This document shows, in pieces, positions 24,901-33,813 of a DNA stretch of 44,575 nt. Source of the stretch: Gammaproteobacteria bacterium (GTDB lineage Bacteria > Pseudomonadota > Gammaproteobacteria > Pseudomonadales > Moraxellaceae); NCBI GenBank assembly GCA_028868515.1, contig JAGWUI010000021.1, positions 1 through 44,575 of the forward strand, given 5' to 3'. A model generated the notes under the pieces. The model was given only the letters and a program-made list of their open reading frames with translations. It had not been told where the DNA came from and ran no database searches. The position numbers were made by a program, and so were the translations under genes. The stretch's first letter is position 1. The number at the start of each line of letters is the position of its first letter.

Positions 24901-24977
24901 CGTGGGGCAGTCAAGCGTATGACGGACAACGAGAAGGGCGGCTTGCGGGATTACTCGGCTTTGGGGGAGTATTTTAA
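21969..24977 (+). CDS. pgaA: Poly-beta-1,6-GlcNAc outer-membrane export porin PgaA (first copy, enlarged TPR region)
   Basis: Outer-membrane secretin-like porin that exports deacetylated poly-beta-1,6-N-acetylglucosamine. At 1002 residues it is much longer than usual PgaA (about 810) and than the second copy (823). Order: signal peptide (TTLLILVGCLSTTSSWSA), TPR superhelix to about residue 700, then a C-terminal beta-barrel that starts near SITSEFTIGDSSG and ends GLLGFGGVF with terminal Phe. The extra length is an internal duplication: residues about 83-222 and 257-396 repeat the same TPR segment (QAGRN...IPWxSALRD...LDADDxAHMAYVYRL). ATG 21969 has only a weak ribosome-binding site. PgaB starts on the same A as the stop (TAATG). 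Confidence 0.92.
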   Translation: MFDFNSNAVAEKNRITFHYFPTTLLILVGCLSTTSSWSASPDHVTALREQAVISAKSGRLNASIITLKKLHEQHPQDDRVFSDLIMLLHQAGRNDEVAQLYDQHPISKVVDYAYIPWVSALRDAKRFQDAQRILEPVRTRFGVKAEILYAMISAEANQPQVALAALPLSNPKLDADDDAHMAYVYRLLGQPTDALQFSLKARAKDPNSVLAEHEVALALFDLSIQHAANPTLMPSPSFVEDELVRDVLSHDAKVAGDFIILLRQAGRNEDIARFTEQHLISQVNDDAYIPWASALRDVQRFADAQQILQPVKDRLGVKVQILYAAICAETDQPQEALAALPLTSPKLDADDYAHMAYVYRLVDRPVDALQMSFRAREKDPNLALAIQESVFSLSDLNSPYAAYQLALKYPKYFSQDVLNYLRVNVTAQNLRDATKERGRLEGMDQATLRLRNKPLNDVLVEINQNINDLPHSSPQYARSLFDRVYVLRMLDRMNDAIDAYQHLPVVPAAPDYVVRAAADAYLAVHQPQKAAALYQSLLTDDYEVPLYLAYYDALIEEENYTEANQVLILLARETPATRASQVVGEGAVPNWERLDVDQAVAMHAAYSNHMAESEKDFESLATRAPRNSGILDNYASVLRWRDLPEAADRKTLLAAAYSPNDAVTRLSIANNAQDMDQIQRWKAVIVPLAQDLPDDVNVQKNYAFFKDRDRPSITSEFTIGDSSGNNNVTNVNGSRDREWVTRINTPWVMDNWRGFVQQNMRWADFDTENAHDHRGGAGVEWSNNRRDAWLLVSSQAAGNYTGVSGGWSQWLNDHWQYSLNGSTNAMDIPLRALNAGLSAKSVGGGIKWLQNESRSAYLNLGLMDLSDGNHRGSISVGMMQRILAGPHYITTVGVDISHENNSKPGGDYFNPANLTGESIYLQHQWITWRNYQYSWTQNFRVATGFTTESGYGTDPTIDLLYQHIWQLSRTWSLNYGISWGSQAYDGQREGRLAGLLGFGGVF

Positions 24978-26920
24978 TGAAAACCCTCATGTCATATTTG
25001 ATCAAAGCATTTTTGGTGGGTGTCGGTATTTTTTCATCCGTACAGGCTTATGCCGAGGCACCTTTGACCGTCCAAATTCCTGATCGTAAGTTTGTGGTTT
25101 TGGCATTCCACGATGAACGAGAACGCGTGTTAACGGAGGTTGATCACGATCCTTATGCGATGAGCACGACGCGATTGGCTAATTTCTTTGATTGGATTCA
25201 GCAGCATGATCTGCATCCAGTCTCCTTAACTGCTATTTTAGATGCTCAACAAGGCCACTCCAAACTTCCAAAAAACGCAGTATTACTGACCTTTGATGAT
25301 GGACCAAAGAGTAACTACACTCAATTATTTCCATTGTTGAAAAGCTATCAATATCCAGCACTATTGGCATTACAAACGGGATGGATTTCGGGCGATGTCA
25401 AAATTGATCTTTATGGCAAAGATGGCTTTGTCACATGGGACCAATTGCGTGAAATGAAGGCTTCAGGTTTAGTGGAGTTTGCAACGCATTCGCATAATCT
25501 GCATCAGGGCATTGTGGCTAATCCGCAAGGAAACTTGGAGCCTGCGGCAATTATTCGACTCTTTAATCCCACTACGAATAGCTATGAAGCTGAATCTGTT
25601 TATGTCAAACGCATCCAAGATGATTTGAATTACAGTGCAAATCTTATTGAAAAAGAACTTGGCATTAGACCCATCGCTGTTGTCTGGCCTTATGGTGCAA
25701 TGAATGACCAGACACGAGAAATTGCTAAGTCCGTCGGTTTGCCGATTTCATTTTCATTAGGCGATGAAAATGTGAACTCGGTTGACAGTGTTTATACGCC
25801 GATTTCGCGAGTATTGATTGCGAGAAGCCCGACGTCCGTTGAGATAGAACAGCAAATTGATAGTGTACTGACCACACAGCCGACGATTCAGCGTGCAATC
25901 GAGATTGATCTGGATCAACTCTATGATTCAGATCCTGTGCAAGTAAATATTAAACTCGGAATGCTGCTTGATCGAATTAAAGCATTTAGCATCCAATCGG
26001 TCTATTTGAAGGCGTTTTCTGATCAGAATGGCGATGGTATTGCATCCCAATTGTATTTCCCGAATCGTCATTTACCGATGCGTGCTGATTTATTTAATCG
26101 TGTTGCATGGCAACTGCGGACTCGTGCGGATGTTAGGGTCTATGCTGTATTGCCGCTTCTGGCATTTCAATTGCCAGATCAATCTCAGCAACAGAGCCAT
26201 CTGAATCCATTTTTGCCTGAAAGTAGCCAAATTGTCAGTGATATCTATGAGGATTTAGGTAAGAACTCACCTGGAATCAATGGGATTTTGATGAGTAGTG
26301 ATACCTCTATGACCCATAACGAGGCGGACAATAGCTGCCTACCTGCTGCGCGGTGGCCTAAAACTGGGCTGAAAATCGTGGACTGTCTACACTTGACAGA
26401 AAAACAAAAAACAACTGCGTTGATTGATTTTAGTGATATTGCTGTTGCTGGACTGCTGCATCAAAAAGATTCCAGTACGTTTTTTAATATTGCGCGACGT
26501 GTCTCTGCGAGCGACGCATTAAATTCGTATTCAGATTTAGACCAGTTTGTACAGCATTATGATGAAGTGGTGCTGATGATGCCTGTAGCTCAAGGTCGCG
26601 CCATGACTAAGCAATGGATGCCACTGATTGATCATATTGCCAAAATACCAAATGGCTTAAACAAAGTCACATTTGAGTTACTGGCGAAATCACCTCGTGA
26701 TTCACAATCTTTGCATGGACTTCAATTACGCCAAAAGATGGAAATGCTGACGAGACATGGTGCTAGAAATCTTTCTTATTACCCAGATGATTTTATGAAG
26801 AACGTTCCTGCATTTGATGATGTGTATGCAGGGATCAGTTTAAATAGCTTTCCTGAATTGTATCAGTCCCCTGTAAAGAGTCAGCCAAATCCAAACACCA
26901 CTAAAGGGGATCAAAAATGA
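24977..26920 (+). CDS. pgaB: Poly-beta-1,6-GlcNAc N-deacetylase PgaB (first copy)
   Basis: Periplasmic enzyme that partly deacetylates the polymer before export. It has 647 residues with a signal peptide ending VQAYA before EAPLT. There is no lipobox Cys, unlike E. coli PgaB, so it should be soluble or peripherally bound. The CE4 deacetylase domain has FHDERE, TFDDG (105-109, with the metal Asp) and FATHSHNLHQG with His 171 and His 176 as metal ligands, then VWPYGAMND. The C-terminal glycoside-hydrolase domain has YFPNRHLPMRADLFNRVAWQ, but its acidic loop is GILMSSDTSMTHNEAD instead of the usual HDDA-type sequence. It overlaps pgaC by four bases. Confidence 0.9.
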   Translation: MKTLMSYLIKAFLVGVGIFSSVQAYAEAPLTVQIPDRKFVVLAFHDERERVLTEVDHDPYAMSTTRLANFFDWIQQHDLHPVSLTAILDAQQGHSKLPKNAVLLTFDDGPKSNYTQLFPLLKSYQYPALLALQTGWISGDVKIDLYGKDGFVTWDQLREMKASGLVEFATHSHNLHQGIVANPQGNLEPAAIIRLFNPTTNSYEAESVYVKRIQDDLNYSANLIEKELGIRPIAVVWPYGAMNDQTREIAKSVGLPISFSLGDENVNSVDSVYTPISRVLIARSPTSVEIEQQIDSVLTTQPTIQRAIEIDLDQLYDSDPVQVNIKLGMLLDRIKAFSIQSVYLKAFSDQNGDGIASQLYFPNRHLPMRADLFNRVAWQLRTRADVRVYAVLPLLAFQLPDQSQQQSHLNPFLPESSQIVSDIYEDLGKNSPGINGILMSSDTSMTHNEADNSCLPAARWPKTGLKIVDCLHLTEKQKTTALIDFSDIAVAGLLHQKDSSTFFNIARRVSASDALNSYSDLDQFVQHYDEVVLMMPVAQGRAMTKQWMPLIDHIAKIPNGLNKVTFELLAKSPRDSQSLHGLQLRQKMEMLTRHGARNLSYYPDDFMKNVPAFDDVYAGISLNSFPELYQSPVKSQPNPNTTKGDQK

Positions 26921-28191
26921 ATGCCCTTACATATCTTGAGATGATTCCTTTAGCCGTTCATCACTTTATTCTAGGATTTGTTTTTTACTATCCGTTGGTT
27001 ATGGCGTGGATGTGGATGATTGGAGGACTTTATTTTTTTGTACATCGTGAAATGCCACGACCTAAGCTGCCTGTGATTAAAGATGTTCAAGGATGCAGCA
27101 TTCTCATTCCTTGTTATAACGAAGAAGATCATGTGTATGACACGATTCGATATGCTTTAGCGACGCACTATCCTGAATTTGAAGTGATTGCAATTAACGA
27201 TGGCAGTACTGATCGTACTGGTGAAATTTTAGATGAATTAGCGCTTCATGAGCCGCGTCTTCGGGTGGTTCACCTAGCGCAGAATCAGGGTAAAGCCCTT
27301 GCATTACGATCAGGCGCAATGAGCAGTCGCTTTGAGTATTTAATTTGTATTGATGGTGATGCCTTGATACATCCTCATTGCGTCACTTGGATGATGTCTC
27401 ACTTGATGAGTGGACCTCGTGTCGGTGCAGTGACAGGCAATCCTCGCATTCTGAATCGATCCACTTTGTTGGGAAAAATTCAAGTTGGAGAGTTTTCTTC
27501 GATTATCAGTCTGATTAAGCGTGCACAGCGGACGTACGGTAGGATTTTTACTGTTTCTGGAGTGATCGTTGGATTTAGACGTACTGCACTGCATCGAGTA
27601 GGTTATTGGCATGAGGAGATGATTACGGAAGATATCGATATTTCATGGGAACTTCAGATGGATCATTGGGATATTCGCTATGAACCTGAAGCACTGTGCT
27701 ATGTCTATATGCCTGAAACATTGAGCGGTTTATGGCGGCAGCGGTTACGTTGGGCGCAAGGCGGGGTCGAAGTGATCCTACGATATACAAAAGACATGCT
27801 GGGATGGAAACAGCGTCGATTTTGGCTTATTCCGATTGAATTTACGATTGGCGTGATTTGGTCATACTCCATGTTCTTTGTTTGTATTATGTTTTTTGTC
27901 GGATTGATTTTTCCAATACCACAGGCTTGGCGTGTAGATACTTTGTTTCCGACATGGGGTGGATTGATCCTCGGCGTGACTTGCCTCACTCAATTTTTCG
28001 TCAGTCTATGGATTGATCGCCGCTATGAACGAGGACATTTTCTACGAAATTATATTTGGATTATTTGGTATCCCTTGCTGTATTGGGTTTTATCAATGTT
28101 GACAACAGTTGTTGCTGTACCTAAGACACTACTTAAAAAACGAGGTCAGCGTGCGCGCTGGGAGAGTCCAGATCGTGGCGTGAAACCATAG
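26917..28191 (+). CDS. pgaC: Poly-beta-1,6-GlcNAc synthase PgaC (first copy)
   Basis: Inner-membrane family 2 glycosyltransferase that polymerises UDP-GlcNAc. 424 residues with an N-terminal TM region (HFILGFVFYYPLVMAWMWMIG), catalytic core CSILIPCYNEED, INDGSTDRT, ICIDGDA (DxD), ITEDIDISW (TED base) and QRLRW (QxxRW). Two or three C-terminal TM helices and a basic tail follow. All processive-synthase motifs are intact. The ATGA overlap with pgaB shows translational coupling. Together with PgaD it forms the c-di-GMP-responsive synthase in E. coli (family knowledge). Confidence 0.95.
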   Translation: MNALTYLEMIPLAVHHFILGFVFYYPLVMAWMWMIGGLYFFVHREMPRPKLPVIKDVQGCSILIPCYNEEDHVYDTIRYALATHYPEFEVIAINDGSTDRTGEILDELALHEPRLRVVHLAQNQGKALALRSGAMSSRFEYLICIDGDALIHPHCVTWMMSHLMSGPRVGAVTGNPRILNRSTLLGKIQVGEFSSIISLIKRAQRTYGRIFTVSGVIVGFRRTALHRVGYWHEEMITEDIDISWELQMDHWDIRYEPEALCYVYMPETLSGLWRQRLRWAQGGVEVILRYTKDMLGWKQRRFWLIPIEFTIGVIWSYSMFFVCIMFFVGLIFPIPQAWRVDTLFPTWGGLILGVTCLTQFFVSLWIDRRYERGHFLRNYIWIIWYPLLYWVLSMLTTVVAVPKTLLKKRGQRARWESPDRGVKP

Positions 28192-28207
28192 ATAGGCAGG
28201 TCTCATC

Positions 28208-28702
28208 ATGAAGCATATCCATGAAACGAATGAAAATGGTCTTATTTTACCAGTTTTAATTTTTAGGCCGGACTTACAGACGTTACGACAGAAAACAACA
28301 TCTGTAGCGATTGCAATGATTGGGTGGACGATTTGGGCTTACTTTTTTGTTCCATTATTTAGTCTGCTTGCATGGTGGCTAGGTTACCGTCGTTTTGATC
28401 GATATGTCCTACTTAGTAACTATAGCCTTTATCAACAAATAGCAGGTCTACTTCCTATTATCTTTGTGCTGGGCGCGTTCTTTCTACTTTGGGCAGCATA
28501 TAACTTGATTCGTTTTCGAGGACATGAAAAACGCGCGCATGCAAAAGATACAACTACGGCAGAAATGGCACATTTTTTTGAGGTTGAAAGCAATTTAGTT
28601 GAAGAAGCACAGCATAGTCAAATCAGCACTTATTATTTTGATGAGAGTGGGCGAGTGATTGATATTGTGACCAAAAAAAGGTTACAGCAGAATCTTACCT
28701 AA
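28208..28702 (+). CDS. pgaD: PgaD-like synthase accessory protein (first copy)
   Basis: A 164-residue inner-membrane protein with two TM helices (AIAMIGWTIWAYFFVPLFSLL and IAGLLPIIFVLGAFFLLWAAYNLIRF). The opening LILPVLIFRPDLQTLRQKTT and the C-terminal soluble tail (EMAHFFEVESNLVEEAQHSQ) fit PgaD. PgaD supports PgaC and takes part in c-di-GMP control in E. coli. It starts 16 bases after pgaC and ends the first operon ahead of a strong terminator. It matches the second copy along its whole length. Confidence 0.88.
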   Translation: MKHIHETNENGLILPVLIFRPDLQTLRQKTTSVAIAMIGWTIWAYFFVPLFSLLAWWLGYRRFDRYVLLSNYSLYQQIAGLLPIIFVLGAFFLLWAAYNLIRFRGHEKRAHAKDTTTAEMAHFFEVESNLVEEAQHSQISTYYFDESGRVIDIVTKKRLQQNLT

Positions 28703-28778
28703 AGTATGCTGGCTAGCCACAAGTCGGAATAGATCTTGTATTCAATATATTTACGATAATCCTTAATCATGAAGAAAT

Positions 28779-28810
28779 AAAAAATAGACCACCGAATAGG
28801 TCTATTTTTT
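28779..28810 (+). terminator. Terminator of the first pga operon
   Basis: AAAAAATAGACC-ACCGAATA-GGTCTATTTTTT forms a hairpin with a T-run 77 bases after pgaD. It is nearly identical to the terminator after the second operon. Confidence 0.9.
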
Positions 28811-29356
28811 ATTCAATAATAGCATTGAAAATTTCTGGAATTGACCGAAAAACCTTTCCCCTGTCTCTTAAGAAAATATGAGTTTCTATTCAATTATGAG
28901 GTGCCCAAAGAACAGCTAGAAATACTGTTTTGTTGGACGGAAATTGAATCTGTTCTACGACAGTTTATAAATTCTTCTTATAACGTTTTAACAATAACGA
29001 TGTCTTTTTTGATCTACGGCATGTTGATCATTATCCATCTTGATCACTCCATTAAAATGATTCGTGTAGATCGTCAGATTTTATTTGATGATCAGTTGCT
29101 GAGATTTCTTCTGGAATAGCGCCTAATAAAAAGTCATACCATTTGTCGGTAATTCTTAAAAATTTTGGGTTAAAAATAGAGTTTAATAGTCAAAAATGAA
29201 AACTAGTTAACATATTTTTTGTTGAAATCTGGATTCAATCTCTGTACTTTGCGCATACATTTTGTTCGTTATATGTCTTTGTGAACTCAGGTGCACAGAA
29301 AAGAGTATTCGTTTTTCTGTCAGAAAAATACGCATTTTTTAATACAAGAAGATCCT
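28811..29356. other. Spacer between the two pga operons
   Basis: It contains an open frame of 92 codons (28841-29119, TTG start) with a hydrophobic stretch near its middle (LTITMSFLIYGMLIIIHL). It has no ribosome-binding site and no recognised family, so it is either spurious or a decayed remnant. A possible promoter for the second operon lies at 29222-29250. Nothing else was recognised. Confidence 0.5.
29222..29250 (+). promoter_or_regulatory. Candidate promoter of the second pga operon
   Basis: TTGAAA (29222-29227), a 17-base spacer and TACTTT (29245-29250) stand about 107 bases before the pgaA start. The spacing is ideal but the -10 is poor. The region is unlike the first operon's upstream sequence by eye. 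Confidence 0.35.
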
Positions 29357-31828
29357 ATGAGAGTAAAAGTTTTTACAAACTCTACGTTTGTATTATTAGG
29401 TTATGCGACTTCTGTCATCTGTTGGGCAGATATTCCTGAACCTAGAAGTTGGGTCAATATCCCCAATCCGATAGTCACTCCCTTGCGTGAGCAAGCTGTA
29501 CTTTTTACTCGTATCGGAAGATCGGATGTCGCGATTCGTCGTTTGAGTCAGCTACATCAGCAATACCCGAATGATATGCGCGTCGTTGCTGATCTCATTG
29601 TATTGTTACGTCAGGTTGGACGTAATCAAGAGATTGTCGCGCTTACTGAAAATCTTTCACCTTTGGTTGTACCTAATTACGCCATTATGCCTTGGGCCTC
29701 TGCGCTTCGTGATACACGTTTATATCTGCAATCACAGCGTGTGTTGATCTTGACGAAAGGTAAGTTGGGCGTGAAAGCGCAAATTCTCTATGCGATTGTC
29801 AGTGCCGAGGGCAAACAGCCCGATGTTGCTTTGGCAGCATTACCTAAACTAGATTCCAAACTTGATGCAACTGATTTAGCTCAGATTGCGTATGTGTATC
29901 GGCTTGCCAAGCGACCTGCACAAGGACTGGCAATGAGTCAGCAGGCACGTCAGAAAGATGCAAATAATGTATTAGCGATTCGTGAGTCTGTATTTGCCTT
30001 ATCTGATCTTCGAGCAACAGGCGCAGCGTATCTCTTGGCAACGCAGCATGCAGCATTGTTTTCAGTAGAAAAACTTAATCAACTCAAAGCGGATAATACT
30101 GCGTTTAAATTACGCGATGCTGCGGCTGAACGTGATCGGTTGGATGCTCTACATCAATATCAAATTCGCAATCAGCCTTTAGAGGATGTCTTAGCCGAAA
30201 TTGATGAAAATTTATTATCATTTCCAAAAGATAGCCCGCAATACCGTAATACAGAGTTCGATAGAATTTATGTATTGCGTTTATTGAATCGAATGCCAGA
30301 GGTTATTGAGGCATATACACATCTTCCAACCAATATGGTCATCCCGCCTTATGTTAAACGTGCGGCAGCGGATGCTTATCTAGCAAATCGTCAGCCGAAA
30401 ATTGCAGCGAAGCTGTATACCGAGCTGTTATCCAAAGAAAGTGATGCAAGCTTATCGTTGAGTCTATATCGCGCCTTGATTGATGCGGAGGAATATCAAC
30501 AGGCTGCTGTGGTTCTAGATCGATTAAAACGCACAACACCTACATATGCACATGTTCTTGCTGCAGGAGGGAAGTTACCGAATTGGGAGCGTTTAGAGGT
30601 TGATCAGACTGTAGCGATGGATGCTGCTTATCGAAATGATTTGGCTGGATCAAGTCAACAATTTGCCGATTTATTTAATCAAGCACCCTATAGCACAGGG
30701 ATTATTGATGATTATGCAACAGTTTTGCGCTGGCGTGGTTTACCGCAAGCAGCAGATCGTATGACGGCAATTGCAGAAACCTATGAACCGCTTGATTTGG
30801 CGACACGAATCAATGTTGCTAATAACACCAGTGATCTTGAACAAATTCCGCGCTGGAGGAAAACCATTATTCCTTTGTATCAGGACTTTCCAAATGATAC
30901 TGCGGTTCAAAAAAACTATGCTGCATGGCAGGATCGTAGCAAAGCATCCATTACGAGTGAGTTATCTCTCGGTGATAGTTCTGGTGGTAATAAAAACACA
31001 GTCGATGTGAACGGAAGCCGAGATCGGGATTGGGAGACTCGAATTAATACACCGTGGGTGTACGACAATTGGCGTGGTTTTGTTCAACACGATAATCGTT
31101 GGTCAGATCTTGGTACGCAGGATATACAAGATAATCGTTTAGGTGCGGGCGTCGAGTGGAGCAGTGAACGACGAGATGGTTGGCTTTTATTTAGTCAGCG
31201 TTTTCCACAAGGGGCGCATGCTGGCGTGAGTGCTGGCTGGTCACAATGGCTCAATGACAACTGGCAGTATGGATTCAGTGGTTCGACGGATTCTATGGCG
31301 ATTCCATTGCGTGCTTTGGCAACAGGATTGTCTGCAAATGATGCTAATTTGAATTTAAGGTGGCGGCAGGACGAATCTCGTTCAGCGTATTTGAATCTAG
31401 GAATGATGAATATTGATGATGGTAATCATCGTCAAACAGTTTCATTGGGTGGTTCCCAACGCTTGTTTGATGGGGATTATTACATCACAACAGGTGGTTT
31501 AGATTTATATCATGAATCAAATAGTCACTCAGGTGTTGTGTATTACAACCCGAAGGATCTCAATAGCGTAAGCCTTCGCATAAGACATGACTGGGTGACA
31601 TGGCGAACCTACGACCAATCATTCACACAAAATTTTCAGGCTGCTTTAGGTCTGACTGATGAGGCGGGTTATTCGACTGCACCTACATTAGATTTGTTAT
31701 ATCAACACACTTGGCAATTAAATCGTACTTGGCGACTACATTATGGTGTTGCTTGGGGCACACATGTCTATAGCGGGGATCGAGAGCGGCGGGTGAGCGG
31801 TACTCTTGGTTTTGAAGGAGTATTTTAA
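29357..31828 (+). CDS. pgaA: Poly-beta-1,6-GlcNAc outer-membrane export porin PgaA (second copy)
   Basis: Second PgaA, 823 residues from ATG 29357, close to the usual family length. The frame opens at GTG 29291, but that would put 22 non-signal residues before the signal peptide MRVKVFTNSTFVLLGYATSV (cleavage near CWA), so 29357 is preferred. TPR region: LREQAVLFTRIGRSD, DLIVLLRQVGRNQEIVAL, MPWASALRDTRLYLQSQRVL, each present once. The C-terminal barrel starts at SITSELSLGDSSG and ends GTLGFEGVF. Clearly homologous to the first copy, most strongly in the barrel, but without its internal TPR duplication. The stop overlaps pgaB as TAATG. Confidence 0.92.
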   Translation: MRVKVFTNSTFVLLGYATSVICWADIPEPRSWVNIPNPIVTPLREQAVLFTRIGRSDVAIRRLSQLHQQYPNDMRVVADLIVLLRQVGRNQEIVALTENLSPLVVPNYAIMPWASALRDTRLYLQSQRVLILTKGKLGVKAQILYAIVSAEGKQPDVALAALPKLDSKLDATDLAQIAYVYRLAKRPAQGLAMSQQARQKDANNVLAIRESVFALSDLRATGAAYLLATQHAALFSVEKLNQLKADNTAFKLRDAAAERDRLDALHQYQIRNQPLEDVLAEIDENLLSFPKDSPQYRNTEFDRIYVLRLLNRMPEVIEAYTHLPTNMVIPPYVKRAAADAYLANRQPKIAAKLYTELLSKESDASLSLSLYRALIDAEEYQQAAVVLDRLKRTTPTYAHVLAAGGKLPNWERLEVDQTVAMDAAYRNDLAGSSQQFADLFNQAPYSTGIIDDYATVLRWRGLPQAADRMTAIAETYEPLDLATRINVANNTSDLEQIPRWRKTIIPLYQDFPNDTAVQKNYAAWQDRSKASITSELSLGDSSGGNKNTVDVNGSRDRDWETRINTPWVYDNWRGFVQHDNRWSDLGTQDIQDNRLGAGVEWSSERRDGWLLFSQRFPQGAHAGVSAGWSQWLNDNWQYGFSGSTDSMAIPLRALATGLSANDANLNLRWRQDESRSAYLNLGMMNIDDGNHRQTVSLGGSQRLFDGDYYITTGGLDLYHESNSHSGVVYYNPKDLNSVSLRIRHDWVTWRTYDQSFTQNFQAALGLTDEAGYSTAPTLDLLYQHTWQLNRTWRLHYGVAWGTHVYSGDRERRVSGTLGFEGVF

Positions 31829-33813
31829 TGCGTCGCCTTATCATACGATTGACTCGAATTTTCAACATGCGTGTAATCAGCAGTATTGGTCTCATCGCCT
31901 TGACGCATTGGGCATATGCAGCGCCAGACATCACTATACAGATTCCAAAAAATCAGTTTGCTGTTTTGGCATTTCACGATATTCGAGAAGACGTCATTCC
32001 TGATGCTGATCGCGATCCTTATGCAATGAGTACAGCGCGATTGGCTCATTTTTTTGACTGGATTCATGAGCATCATCTACATCCTGTTTCTTTGCAACAA
32101 ATCATTGATGCAGGAAATAATCGTTATCAATTACCTGATAATGCTGTGCTTTTAACATTCGATGATGGGCCTGAAAGTAATTTCAGTACGTTGTTTCCAT
32201 TACTGAAATCTTATCGTTATCCAGCATTACTAGCTTTAGAAACAGGTTGGATTACGGGTGACGTTCCGAATAATGCATTTGGCAAGGAGGGTTTTGTCAC
32301 TTGGTCACAGCTGCGTGAGATGCGTGATTCAGGTTTGGTTGAATTTGCGACTCATACACATGATTTGCATAAAGGGATATTAGCAAATCCTCAAGGCAAT
32401 CTTGAACCTGCTGCTCTGACACGACTATATGATTCAAAAACAAATAGCTACGAGAGTGATGCTCATTATGCGGATCGTATAAAGCACGATTTAGCGTTGA
32501 GTAGTGGTTTAATTGAAAAAAATCTTAAAGTAAAGCCACGCGCTGTCGTGTGGCCGTATGGCGCAATGAACGATCAAACGCGTGAAATTGCCAACTCAGT
32601 TGGACTGCCTTTTTCTTTTTCATTAGATGATGATCGTATTAATGATGTGCAAAACATGAGTTTGCCGATATCCCGTTTGCTTGTTTTTAATAATCCGACG
32701 GCAGTTCAATTAGAACAGCAGATGAGTAATGTCATTATTCGTAAAACATCACCCCAACGTTCAGTATTAGTACGACTGGATGATGTTTATGATCCAGATC
32801 CTGTTAAACAAGAAACTAATCTTAGTAAATTGCTCGATCGAATTAAGGCATTAAATATTCGGTCGGTTTATTTGCGCGCATTTTATGATCCACATGGTGA
32901 TGGTGTTGCATCACAAGTGTATTTCCCGAATCGATATTTGCCTATGCGAGCCGATTTGTTTAATCGTGTTGCATGGCAGTTGCGGACGAGGGTAGGTGTT
33001 GATGTTTATGCTGAGTTACCAATATTGAATTTTGCGTTACCTAATTCTTTAGAGCAACAACGGCTTGCCATACAAGGTGTTCCAGATCGTCTAAATCCAT
33101 CTTTACCTGAATCAGTTCAGATTATTGGAGGAATTTATGAGGATCTTGGAAAAAATACCCGTAGTCTAAGTGGGGTTTTGATCAATGATCATGATGCTTT
33201 GACTGATGCGGAAAATCTAAGTCGCTGTGTTGCTGGTGGAAAAGTTTTAGAGGGTGGTGAGAGTTGTCAGCATGGTATCACTCAGGAAAAAGTGAAACTA
33301 TTTACGAGTGTTATCGATACGGTCACTGCTCGTTTAAGACATTATCAAAACTCTAGTAATCGTTTAAAAGTGGTTCGTAGTTTTAGCGTCCCTTCTAAGC
33401 TGGACGCAATTGATTCTGAGAGTTTTGCTCAAACGCTGACATTGTTGACGCAGCATTACAACGAAGTCATGTTGGTGGTCAAACCTGATACAGTGAGTAA
33501 CCAGAACGCAGAAAAATTCCTTAAAACTTTAGCTCGACAAGTGGTGCAACAACCTTGGCAAGAGCAGATTACTGTTGATTTTCAAGCTCAAGATGAACGT
33601 CATTCATGGGTAGACGGTGCTGTGCTGAAGGGCTGGATGCAAACCTTGCAGCAATTAGGGGTACGAAATCTTGCGTATTTTCCCGATGATTTCTTACATG
33701 ATCAACCTGCATTTTCTGCTGTATTTGGAGGAATTAGCCTGAATCAGTTCCCTGCATTTTATAAGGAACCCACTGCCAAAGTGACCATGGACAGAAAGGT
33801 GGTTTCGCCATGA
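31828..33813 (+). CDS. pgaB: Poly-beta-1,6-GlcNAc N-deacetylase PgaB (second copy)
   Basis: Second PgaB, 661 residues from the coupled ATG 31828. An internal Met at 31867 gives a tidier signal peptide (MRVISSIGLIALTHWAYA) and may be the real start. CE4 motifs are intact: FHDIRED, TFDDGPESN and FATHTHDLHKG with the two His ligands, then VWPYGAMND. The C-terminal hydrolase domain has YFPNRYLPMRADLFNRVAWQ and an acidic loop GVLINDHDALTD, closer to the E. coli-type HDDA loop than the first copy. No lipobox. It overlaps pgaC by four bases, as in the first operon. Confidence 0.9.
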   Translation: MRRLIIRLTRIFNMRVISSIGLIALTHWAYAAPDITIQIPKNQFAVLAFHDIREDVIPDADRDPYAMSTARLAHFFDWIHEHHLHPVSLQQIIDAGNNRYQLPDNAVLLTFDDGPESNFSTLFPLLKSYRYPALLALETGWITGDVPNNAFGKEGFVTWSQLREMRDSGLVEFATHTHDLHKGILANPQGNLEPAALTRLYDSKTNSYESDAHYADRIKHDLALSSGLIEKNLKVKPRAVVWPYGAMNDQTREIANSVGLPFSFSLDDDRINDVQNMSLPISRLLVFNNPTAVQLEQQMSNVIIRKTSPQRSVLVRLDDVYDPDPVKQETNLSKLLDRIKALNIRSVYLRAFYDPHGDGVASQVYFPNRYLPMRADLFNRVAWQLRTRVGVDVYAELPILNFALPNSLEQQRLAIQGVPDRLNPSLPESVQIIGGIYEDLGKNTRSLSGVLINDHDALTDAENLSRCVAGGKVLEGGESCQHGITQEKVKLFTSVIDTVTARLRHYQNSSNRLKVVRSFSVPSKLDAIDSESFAQTLTLLTQHYNEVMLVVKPDTVSNQNAEKFLKTLARQVVQQPWQEQITVDFQAQDERHSWVDGAVLKGWMQTLQQLGVRNLAYFPDDFLHDQPAFSAVFGGISLNQFPAFYKEPTAKVTMDRKVVSP

